The translations under genes and the position numbers were made by a program. The notes under the pieces were generated by a model. That model ran no database searches and had not been told where the DNA came from. It worked only from the letters and a program-made list of their open reading frames with translations. This document shows, in pieces, positions 5,790-11,808 of a DNA stretch of 12,943 bases. Numbering within the stretch: the first letter of the stretch is position 1; each line of letters begins with the position of its first letter. The stretch covers positions 1-12,943 of the forward strand of contig CAMYJJ010000057.1 of NCBI GenBank assembly GCA_947258735.1. Direction: 5' to 3'. The DNA comes from Thermodesulfovibrionia bacterium. Its GTDB lineage: Bacteria > Nitrospirota > Thermodesulfovibrionia > UBA6902.

Positions 5790-7355
5790 TTATTTCGCAT
5801 ATTCAACATACCGTGACTCCCGTATTACTGTTACTTTGATCTGGCCGGGATAGGTAAGTTCGTCTTCTATCTTCTTTGCGAGGTCTCTCGAGATCTGGGC
5901 ACAGATGGTATCGTTCACTTCCTCAGGTTTCACAATAATTCTTACTTCTCTGCCTGCCTGAATCGCGTATGATTTATTAACTCCATCAAATGACGTTGCT
6001 ATCTCCTCCAGTTTCTCTACCCGTTTGAGATAGTCAACAAGGGTCTCTTTTCTGGCCCCTGGTCTTGCTGCAGAAAGTGCATCGGCAGCAGCCACGAGAG
6101 ATGCCTCAACCGTCATGGGATCTCCTTCGCCGTGATGAACCGCAATGGCATTTACTATCTTGGGTTTTTCTCCATATTTCTTGGCCATGTCAGCGCCAAT
6201 TGACTGATGCGAGCCTTCAAACTCCTGGTCTATTGATTTGCCGATGTCATGCAGTATGCCGGCCCTTTTTGCCAGTTTGGGATCAACCCTCAGTTCACCG
6301 GCCATGGCGCCTGCAAGATATGCTACCTCCCGTGAATGCTGAAGGACGTTCTGTCCATACGAGGTCCTGTACTTAAGCCTTCCGATGAGTTTAACAAGTT
6401 CAGGGTGGATGCCGTGCAGCCTGAGATCAAACACTGCCTTCTCCCCTTCTTCCTTGATAATTGAATTAATTTCCTTTTTTACCTTTTCAACTATCTCTTC
6501 AATCCTGGCGGGATGGATCCTGCCGTCACCCAGCAGTCGTTCCAGGGACATTCTGCCTATTTCTCTCCTGACAGGATCAAAGCATGAGAGAAGGACCGTC
6601 TCAGGGGTGTCATCAATTATATATTCAACACCGGTTGCCGCCTCAAGGGCCCTGATGTTTCTCCCCTCTCTTCCTATTATCCTTCCTTTCATCTCATCAC
6701 TGGGAAGGCTTACCGTAGAGATGGTATGGTCACTGACATATTCACTCGCATAGCGCTGAACAGCGACACTCAGGACTTCCTTTGATTTCCTGTCCGCAGC
6801 TTCAAGGGCCTCGTCTTCATAACGCTTTGCAATTTTTGCGGCTTCATATTTTGATTCCTCTTCGATCCTCTGAAGAAGCTCTTTTCTGGCATCGTCAACA
6901 CTGAGGTTTGATATCTGCTCAAGTTTTTCTTTCTGTGTGTGCAGCAGCTCCTCCTGGAGACGTTCCTTGTCCTGCAGGTTCTTGTCCCTGTTTGTAAGTT
7001 CTCTTTCCTTTTTGTTAAACTGGATTTCTTTTTTATCAATCTGGTCCATCTTGCGGTCAAATGTCTCTTCTCTCTGGCGCAGACGCCTGTCAAGCTGGTT
7101 TAGTTCTTTGCGCCTGTCCTTCAGCTCTCTTTCAGTATCGGTTTTCATACGGTAAGCTATGTCTTTTGCTTCAAGCAATGCTTCTTTTTTTATTGTGTTC
7201 GCCTCTTTTTCCGCATTAACGAGAACGCTGTTTGCATTAAGTTCTATTTCCTGTATTTTCTTGCTTGAGCTTACTTTATGGAAAACAAGTGTCAAGACGA
7301 AACCAATGATGAGCCCTGCTGCCATAATAACGTAAGGGTTCAATGTGCTAATCAT
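5790..7355 (-). CDS. rny: Ribonuclease Y
   Basis: The protein has 521 residues, the normal RNase Y length. It is a membrane-anchored endoribonuclease that initiates mRNA decay. Domains in order: N-terminal transmembrane helix (about 8-26, [11 protein letters not shown]), a long charged coiled coil (about 30-200), a KH RNA-binding domain (about 211-275) with the [10 protein letters not shown] loop, and an HD domain (about 336-430) with the catalytic H369-D370 in I-L-H-D-I-G-K-S and H407-H408 in A-V-H-H-G-E. The C-terminal domain ends in [12 protein letters not shown]. Start ATG 7355 overlaps the rarA stop (ATGA) and has a strong AAGGAGGAG, so the two genes are probably co-transcribed and translationally coupled. 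ymdB follows. All functional motifs are intact. Confidence 0.97.
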   Translation of the reverse strand: MISTLNPYVIMAAGLIIGFVLTLVFHKVSSSKKIQEIELNANSVLVNAEKEANTIKKEALLEAKDIAYRMKTDTERELKDRRKELNQLDRRLRQREETFDRKMDQIDKKEIQFNKKERELTNRDKNLQDKERLQEELLHTQKEKLEQISNLSVDDARKELLQRIEEESKYEAAKIAKRYEDEALEAADRKSKEVLSVAVQRYASEYVSDHTISTVSLPSDEMKGRIIGREGRNIRALEAATGVEYIIDDTPETVLLSCFDPVRREIGRMSLERLLGDGRIHPARIEEIVEKVKKEINSIIKEEGEKAVFDLRLHGIHPELVKLIGRLKYRTSYGQNVLQHSREVAYLAGAMAGELRVDPKLAKRAGILHDIGKSIDQEFEGSHQSIGADMAKKYGEKPKIVNAIAVHHGEGDPMTVEASLVAAADALSAARPGARKETLVDYLKRVEKLEEIATSFDGVNKSYAIQAGREVRIIVKPEEVNDTICAQISRDLAKKIEDELTYPGQIKVTVIRESRYVEYAK

Positions 7356-8620
7356 TGTTTGCTCCTCCTTTTAGATAATCTTTTTCTGAACAGTTTTTCA
7401 TAACCTGATTCTGAAGGGAAAAAGAATAATTTATTATTAGATACATATTGCTGGTCAACATAGTGGTCTTTATAGTCATGAGGATATTTATACCCAATAC
7501 CCGCACCAAGCCGGGCTGCCCCCCTGTACCCCGTGCTTTTGAGATGTTCAGGCACCCTGCTCAGTCTTTCTTCCCTGACATTTGACAGTGCGTTCTCTAT
7601 GCCCTTATATGACGCGTTACTTTTCGGTGCCATGGAAATATATAATGCTGCCTGGGCAAGGGGAATGCGCGCCTCAGGCATTCCTATGGCCTCAACTGCA
7701 TGCAGGGCCGAAACAGCGACCTGCAATGCCCTGGGGTCTGCATTGCCCACATCTTCTGAAGCGCATATAACAATTCTTCGTGCCATATAAAGGGGGTCTT
7801 CTCCGGCTTCAATCATCTTTGCAAGCCAGTACAGGACCGCATCAGGGTCTCCTCCGCGCATGCTTTTGATAAAGGCTGAAATAGTATCATAATGTTCATC
7901 TTCACTGTAATAGAGAGACTTCTTCTGAAGTACTTCCCTGGCCAGATGTATATCGTATGTATCGATGCCCCTGCTTTTGATTATGAACACACCCATCTCC
8001 AGGGAGTTCAGGGCCCTTCGGGCGTCTCCTTCTGAAGCAGCCGCTATAAAATCCAGGGCATCAGGGGCCATTGTAATCTCCAGTTCCCCGAACCCGCTCC
8101 TCCTGTCTGCAAGCGCCCTTCCGATTAATATCTTGATTTCTGATTCACTCAGGGGAAATAACTGGAATATCATGGACCTGGATGAGAGTGCAGGGATTAT
8201 GGAAAAAAAGGGGTTTTGTGTTGAGGCGCCGATGAGCGTTACTGTTCCGTTTTCAACGTCAGGCAGCAACGCGTCCTGCTGCAGTTTGTTAAAGCGGTGG
8301 ATCTCATCAATAAAGAGGATAGTCCTGCCTATCTTGCGTGCGGTCTTTAATGCTTCCTTGATATCAGCTACACCGGAGGTGACAGCATTAAGGGCCTCAA
8401 AAGATGCCTGCGTCTTTCCTGCTATTATGTGGGCAAGGGCGGTCTTGCCTGTACCCGGGGGGCCATACAGGATAAGAGAAACAATTGAGTCCCTTTCGAT
8501 GGCCTCTCTCAGGGGCTTTCCCTGCGATAAGATATGTGACTGTCCGATAAACTCTTCCAGGGTGCGCGGCTGCATTCTCCAGGCAAGCGGGGCAGTCCTG
8601 TCTGATTTAAATAATTCCAT
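7352..8620 (-). CDS. rarA: Replication-associated recombination protein A (RarA/MgsA AAA+ ATPase)
   Basis: The protein has 422 residues, close to the family norm. RarA is a cytoplasmic AAA+ ATPase related to clamp-loader subunits; it acts at stalled replication forks and interacts with SSB. The N-terminal motif [17 protein letters not shown] (11-27) is typical. Walker A G-P-P-G-T-G-K-T is at 53-60, Walker B I-L-F-I-D-E at 101-106, sensor 1 G-A-S-T-Q-N-P at 131-137, and a probable arginine finger, R148, lies in L-S-S-R-S. The C-terminal half has the MgsA-type tetramerisation region, with G-A-R/L-G-x-G-Y-K-Y-P-H-D near residue 375. Its end overlaps rny by 4 nt. ATG 8620 is chosen from family alignment. 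The only nearby ribosome-site-like sequence, GTGAGG, is very close to the start, inside or beside a possible small hairpin (ACCGGG/CCCTGGT). Confidence 0.96.
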   Translation of the reverse strand: MELFKSDRTAPLAWRMQPRTLEEFIGQSHILSQGKPLREAIERDSIVSLILYGPPGTGKTALAHIIAGKTQASFEALNAVTSGVADIKEALKTARKIGRTILFIDEIHRFNKLQQDALLPDVENGTVTLIGASTQNPFFSIIPALSSRSMIFQLFPLSESEIKILIGRALADRRSGFGELEITMAPDALDFIAAASEGDARRALNSLEMGVFIIKSRGIDTYDIHLAREVLQKKSLYYSEDEHYDTISAFIKSMRGGDPDAVLYWLAKMIEAGEDPLYMARRIVICASEDVGNADPRALQVAVSALHAVEAIGMPEARIPLAQAALYISMAPKSNASYKGIENALSNVREERLSRVPEHLKSTGYRGAARLGAGIGYKYPHDYKDHYVDQQYVSNNKLFFFPSESGYEKLFRKRLSKRRSKQ

Positions 8621-8914
8621 TTCCTCACCAGGGCCTCCCCCGGTCCTCAGACGCAGAATGCGACAACCTGAAAAGCTATGACATATAGATGTTGTTCGGG
8701 TACATGGATGGAATTAAAAAAGTCTTAAAATCTATAGAATGGCCCTCGCCTGAATTTTTTCGTGAAAACAGGAACTTTCCATATAACATCATATGAAGGA
8801 ATGTCTTGCGAGGCCGCAAAATCTGATTTGTTTCTTTATAATAATCCATGCCAATGCACTTATACCCGTTGTTTATACTGTCAATTAAGGTTGCACAACT
8901 GCAAATTTTTTAAT
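8621..8914. other. Gene-free stretch upstream of rarA
   Basis: No convincing coding frame is seen in these 294 nt. Near the rarA start the - strand reads ACCGGG-GGAGG-CCCTGGT, a possible 6-bp stem around a ribosome-site-like GGAGG. A small stem TTGCG-AGGC-CGCAA lies near 8804-8817. On the - strand a TTGACA (8879-8884) just after the 6S RNA gene is a possible rarA -35 element, but the best -10 candidate, TATAAG, is only 14 nt away, so I do not call a promoter. Confidence 0.35.
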
Positions 8915-9100
8915 ACCCACCTTGCCGTGTGGATGTAAACTTGAATCCCTGTTAATACAGGTGGGTGTCTTGCAAACAAGATCAGGCATAATCCCTGCGT
9001 GAACAGGGCGCACAACACTTGATAAGCTCTGACTCCCTAATTCTCGAATGTCGGAAAAAGTTTCCATTCCTATCACAGACAAGGCAGGCAACCTTGTTTA
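8915..9100 (-). ncRNA. ssrS: 6S RNA
   Basis: The - strand transcript of about 180 nt has the 6S architecture. 6S RNA mimics an open promoter and sequesters the housekeeping RNA polymerase holoenzyme, mostly in stationary phase. Closing stem: the 5' strand CCUGCCUUGUC-UGUG (9074-9088) pairs with the 3' strand around CACA-CGGCAAGGUGGG (8916-8931), about 15 bp with one bulge and G-U pairs. The 3' side of the central bubble has a small hairpin CCUGU-AUUA-ACAGG (8948-8961), then G-A-U-U-C-A-A-G and an A-C-G-G-C-A block. This is the same order as the E. coli 6S CCUUG/CAAGG hairpin, GUUCAAGG and GCGGCGGCA. The apical stem includes CCCUG/CAGGG (8993-9008). A promoter directly upstream (9108-9137) supports strand and 5' end. 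Exact ends are approximate, because no clear U-tract terminator follows. Confidence 0.82.
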
Positions 9101-9107
9101 TTTTTTA

Positions 9108-9137
9108 TTTATAACAGATTAGCCACATATTTATCAA
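9108..9137 (-). promoter_or_regulatory. Promoter of the 6S RNA gene
   Basis: On the - strand TTGATA (9132-9137) is followed after 18 nt by TATAAA (9108-9113). Transcription would start near 9100, about 12 nt before the closing stem of the predicted 6S RNA. It lies about 33 nt beyond the dapA stop, so the RNA can be transcribed independently of dapA. Confidence 0.6.
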
Positions 9138-9148
9138 GTAAACTCCCG

Positions 9149-9178
9149 TTGACAAAGAGAGGGCCATTGCTATATAAC
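9149..9178 (+). promoter_or_regulatory. Promoter-like sequence antisense to the dapA 3' end
   Basis: On the + strand a perfect TTGACA (9149-9154) is followed after 16 nt by TATATA (9171-9176), or after 18 nt by TATAAC (9173-9178). It faces into the 3' end of dapA, and no + strand gene follows it until tatA. Its close match to consensus makes antisense transcription possible, but function is not shown. Confidence 0.35.
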
Positions 9179-10042
9179 GCCATAATTTTTAAGAACATTC
9201 TTTAGTTTTTCCCTGTTTGCTTCTGCCATTGTGCACAGGGGGAGTCTCATCTCCTCCTGTATCTTTCCCATCAGGCTCAGAGCGGTCTTGACTGAAATGG
9301 GATTTGTCTCAATAAACATGCCTTTATTCAATGGCTCAAGTTTATAATGTAACCTTCGTGCTTCCTCGATATTCCCTCCATTTGCAGCTGCGCACATAGC
9401 GGACAGGTCAGCCGGCGCCACATTGGCTGATACGGAAATAGTCCCTTTCCCGCCCAGCATAATTAACGGGAAGGTCGTAAAATCATCACCTGACAGCACG
9501 GTTATCCTTTCTCCGCACAGATTGATCACTTCACTCACCTGTGCCATATCTCCGGTTGCCTCTTTGATGGCAACAACATTTTTCAGTTCAGCCAGACGCG
9601 CAACTGTCCGGGGCAGCATATTCAGTGCTGTTCTTCCGGGAACGTTATACAGGACAATAGGGATGTCTACAGATTCGGCTACTGTCCTGTAGTGCTGGTA
9701 CAGACCTTCCTGTGTTGGTTTGTTGTAATAGGGGACAACAAGCAGGACACCGTCAGCACCTATCTGCTTTGCCTTCCCGGTCATCATGACTGTCTCACTG
9801 GTTGAGTTGGCCCCGGTGCCTGCAATTACAGGGACCCTGCCGTTTACTACCTGGACCGTCAGTTCTATAACCCTGTAATGCTCTTCATACTCCAGAGTCG
9901 CAGATTCACCGGTTGTGCCGCAGGGTACAATGGCATTGGTGCCTTCGCTGATATGCCATTCAATGAGCTCGGTCAAGGCCTTTTCATCCAGTTTGTTGTC
10001 TTTAAAAGGGGTAACGATTGCTACAATTGAACCTTTAAACAT
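9170..10042 (-). CDS. dapA: 4-hydroxy-tetrahydrodipicolinate synthase
   Basis: The protein has 290 residues, the standard DapA length. It condenses pyruvate with aspartate semialdehyde in the first committed step to diaminopimelate and lysine, in the cytoplasm as a TIM-barrel tetramer. Visible motifs are A-I-V-T-P-F (8-13), C-G-T-T-G-E-S-A-T-L (41-50) with T44, V-P-Y-Y-N-K-P-T-Q-E-G (103-113) with Y106, L-Y-N-V-P-G-R-T (131-138) with Y132 and R137, and A-I-K-E-A-T-G-D (158-165), where K160 is the Schiff-base lysine. L-S-G-D-D (183-187) is also present. All catalytic residues are intact. ATG 10042 has a strong AGGAGG (10047-10052) 4 nt upstream. It stands alone: no other dap gene is in the window, tatA is divergent, and the 6S RNA gene follows with its own promoter. 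Confidence 0.97.
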   Translation of the reverse strand: MFKGSIVAIVTPFKDNKLDEKALTELIEWHISEGTNAIVPCGTTGESATLEYEEHYRVIELTVQVVNGRVPVIAGTGANSTSETVMMTGKAKQIGADGVLLVVPYYNKPTQEGLYQHYRTVAESVDIPIVLYNVPGRTALNMLPRTVARLAELKNVVAIKEATGDMAQVSEVINLCGERITVLSGDDFTTFPLIMLGGKGTISVSANVAPADLSAMCAAANGGNIEEARRLHYKLEPLNKGMFIETNPISVKTALSLMGKIQEEMRLPLCTMAEANREKLKNVLKNYGVI

Positions 10043-10065
10043 AGTTCCTCCTGATTAGTCATAGA

Positions 10066-10093
10066 TTAATATGAGATATAAAGTTTATGGCAA
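10066..10093 (-). promoter_or_regulatory. Putative dapA promoter
   Basis: On the - strand TTGCCA (10088-10093) is followed after 16 nt by TATTAA (10066-10071). Transcription would start near 10059, giving a leader of about 17 nt that just contains the AGGAGG site. The match is moderate and lies in AT-rich sequence. Confidence 0.35.
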
Positions 10094-10164
10094 AGCCTGA
10101 ATTAAGGTCAAGCTAATTATTATAAACAGATAACGAAGTACCAATTGAGACTATTCTTTTATTC

Positions 10165-10191
10165 TTGATATTTTCTTTTATAAAATATAAT
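10165..10191 (+). promoter_or_regulatory. Putative tatA promoter
   Basis: TTGATA (10165-10170) and a perfect TATAAT (10186-10191) are separated by 15 nt, shorter than the 16-18 nt optimum. The tatA start is about 80 nt downstream, with a heptamer array in between. Very AT-rich surroundings make chance matches likely. Confidence 0.35.
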
Positions 10192-10239
10192 GTGTTATTT
10201 TAATCATACGCTTTTGCTTAATTAGTATATGTGTGATTT

Positions 10240-10267
10240 TATAACCAATAACCAATAACCTATAATC
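10240..10267 (+). repeat. Heptamer tandem repeat array, 4 units, upstream of tatA
   Basis: Four 7-nt units occur in register: TATAACC, AATAACC, AATAACC and TATAATC. The array ends 11 nt before the tatA ATG, and the intervening sequence is T-rich with no Shine-Dalgarno sequence. It has the same period and pattern as the other three arrays in the window. Confidence 0.75.
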
Positions 10268-10278
10268 ATATTTTTTAA

Positions 10279-10641
10279 ATGTTCGACCTTGGAACCCAGG
10301 AACTGATTGTAATCTTTATCGTGGCCTTTCTGGTCTTTGGCCCGAAGAAACTGCCCGAACTCGGCCGGACCCTCGGAAAAGGGATGAGAGAGCTGAAGTC
10401 TGCCATGAAAGGGGTCAGGGATTCCTTTGAAGAAGCAGAGTCTGACATATCAGAAGAAATGAATAAGGCGAAGAAAGATATTGAAAAAGTCTATGAGGGT
10501 TTTGAGGTGCCGGATTTTAAGAAGGAGATCTCAAAGACGCTTAGCGATGGGCCAAAAAAGAAACACTCACAGGCTGATACATCATCAGATACTGCTAAAG
10601 AGAAACTAGAAAAGAAACCAGAGACCGGCAAAGATGGATAA
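10279..10641 (+). CDS. tatA: Twin-arginine translocase subunit TatA/TatB family
   Basis: The protein has 120 residues. It is the small single-spanning subunit of the Tat system, which exports folded proteins bearing twin-arginine signal peptides across the inner membrane. A short N-terminal transmembrane helix (about 6-20, Q-E-L-I-V-I-F-I-V-A-F-L-V-F) leads through F-G-P-K-K-L-P-E-L-G-R (20-30) into the amphipathic helix (L-G-K-G-M-R-E-L-K-S-A). The N-terminus M-F-D-L-G-x-x-E-L is TatB-like, while the F-G hinge is shared with TatA. With only one small subunit gene before tatC, it may serve both roles, but another copy could lie elsewhere. The charged, lysine- and glutamate-rich tail (about 45-120) is longer than in most TatA proteins. 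It overlaps tatC by 8 nt. ATG 10279 lacks a visible Shine-Dalgarno sequence; a heptamer array ends 11 nt upstream. Confidence 0.92.
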   Translation: MFDLGTQELIVIFIVAFLVFGPKKLPELGRTLGKGMRELKSAMKGVRDSFEEAESDISEEMNKAKKDIEKVYEGFEVPDFKKEISKTLSDGPKKKHSQADTSSDTAKEKLEKKPETGKDG

Positions 10642-11464
10642 GGCGCCCCTGACGGAGCATCTTGGTGAATTAAGAAACAGGATAGTTATTTCTCTTGTAG
10701 TGGTGCTGGTTGCTTTTGGGGTCAGTTTTAATTTTTCTGAAAACATCTTCAGCATTCTTACCTCCCCCATACATAACACCATTCATTTTTCCCTGAACAG
10801 CCCTTTCATCACCTTTACCCCGAATGAAAATTCAAATATAAATCTTGTATTTCTTGCACCGGCAGAAGCGGTCTGGATGCATATTAAAATATCTTTTATC
10901 AGTGCCTTTATTGTGACTTCGCCCGTGATATTTTTTGAAATATGGAGGTTTATTGCACCCGGCCTTCTGGATAAAGAAAAAAAATATGCAATTCCATTTG
11001 TGTTTACCACGACCTTTCTCTTCCTGATTGGTGCTCTTTTCTGTTTTATTATCATCCTGCCCTTTGCGATGAATTTTCTTCTTACCTATAAAACGGAAAA
11101 TATTAAACCGATGCTGTCTGTCGGAAAATATGTGGATTTCTGTCTGAAATTTATTCTTTCATTCGGTGCAATTTTTGAGCTTCCTGTGCTGACGGTCTTT
11201 CTGACAAAGATGGGCATTGTGACCCCGGCGTTTCTCGCAAAGAACAGAAAATATGCTGTGTTAATTGCCTTTGTACTGGCAGCTCTTCTCACGCCCACCC
11301 CTGATGCCTTTAATCAGTCCCTTATGGCCATTCCCATAATAATTCTCTATGAAGTCGGTATCTGGACCTCAAGGATTCTGGACAGAAAGAAAAAACCGGA
11401 GAAAAAAGAGGAGGAGCAGGAGAAAGAAGAGGGTGAACAGGAGATAGAAGAGGAGTCAGAATAG
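10634..11464 (+). CDS. tatC: Sec-independent protein translocase TatC
   Basis: The protein has 276 residues. It is the polytopic core and signal-peptide receptor of the Tat translocase in the inner membrane. Family motifs are H-L-G-E-L-R-N-R-I (9-17) at the cytoplasmic N-terminus, W-R-F-I-A-P-G-L-L (104-112), F-G-A-I-F-E-L-P-V-L (177-186) with the conserved buried glutamate E182, and L-T-P-T-P-D-A-F-N-Q (219-228). Six membrane segments are expected at about 16-34, 85-105, 122-148, 168-190, 205-220 and 228-245. The first periplasmic loop (about 45-78) appears somewhat longer than usual. The C-terminus is a highly acidic tail (about 257-276, mostly E with some K and Q). The start overlaps tatA by 8 nt, without its own ribosome site, which implies translational coupling. 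Confidence 0.97.
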   Translation: MDKAPLTEHLGELRNRIVISLVVVLVAFGVSFNFSENIFSILTSPIHNTIHFSLNSPFITFTPNENSNINLVFLAPAEAVWMHIKISFISAFIVTSPVIFFEIWRFIAPGLLDKEKKYAIPFVFTTTFLFLIGALFCFIIILPFAMNFLLTYKTENIKPMLSVGKYVDFCLKFILSFGAIFELPVLTVFLTKMGIVTPAFLAKNRKYAVLIAFVLAALLTPTPDAFNQSLMAIPIIILYEVGIWTSRILDRKKKPEKKEEEQEKEEGEQEIEEESE

Positions 11465-11808
11465 TGAGGCTGCATTATCTCATGCTCAGCATGAAGAATT
11501 AAAATTTGTGTATAGAGTACCCCATACCCAGGTACGGTTCCGGTCAGTGCTGTTATTTTGTAATCATATAACTGATATTAATTATAAGAGACGTTTCTTC
11601 ATATCCTGGATCCGCACGTTTCCCTGTAAGTAATAAGCATATTATCAGAAAGCATTGCAGGGCATTGCAGTTTATCAGCAGGAATTATGATGCACATAAA
11701 AAGGGTATGGTAAACTGAATAAACCTTGCTATATCTAATCGATGGAAACCATGAAATGCTTATAGAAAATCCTGTAAAGCAGAAAGAGAACATTAAGGTA
11801 GATCTATC
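11465..11808. other. Gene-free stretch between tatC and the sensor kinase
   Basis: In these 344 nt I see no convincing gene. Fifteen nt after the tatC stop is a perfect palindrome TCATGCT-C-AGCATGA (11480-11494), which can form a 6-bp hairpin with a 3-nt loop but has no T-tract, so it is only a weak terminator candidate. GTACC (11518-11522) and GGTAC (11532-11536) form a second small inverted repeat. A compound direct repeat lies at 11642-11678. No clear kinase promoter is visible. Confidence 0.4.
11642..11678 (+). repeat. Compound direct repeat upstream of the sensor kinase
   Basis: TTATCAG occurs at 11642-11648 and again at 11672-11678. Between them GCATTGCAG occurs twice, at 11652-11660 and 11662-11670, with a 10-nt period. 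The order is therefore X-Y-Y-X, all direct. A 10-nt period is close to one DNA turn and fits paired protein sites on one face, located about 130-165 nt before the kinase start. Function is inferred. Confidence 0.5.

Noticed and set aside
8621..8650. SRP RNA-like GC-rich sequence just upstream of rarA on the - strand.
   Set aside because: The conserved SRP RNA apical block (GGUCCGGAAGGAAGCAGC-like) is absent; only a small hairpin is present.
7965..8681. A 238-residue open frame on the + strand opposite rarA.
   Set aside because: It is a mirror of the highly conserved rarA coding sequence, with no ribosome site or recognisable domain.
8885..9091. A 68-residue open frame on the - strand.
   Set aside because: It coincides with the predicted 6S RNA, has no protein-family features and no ribosome site.
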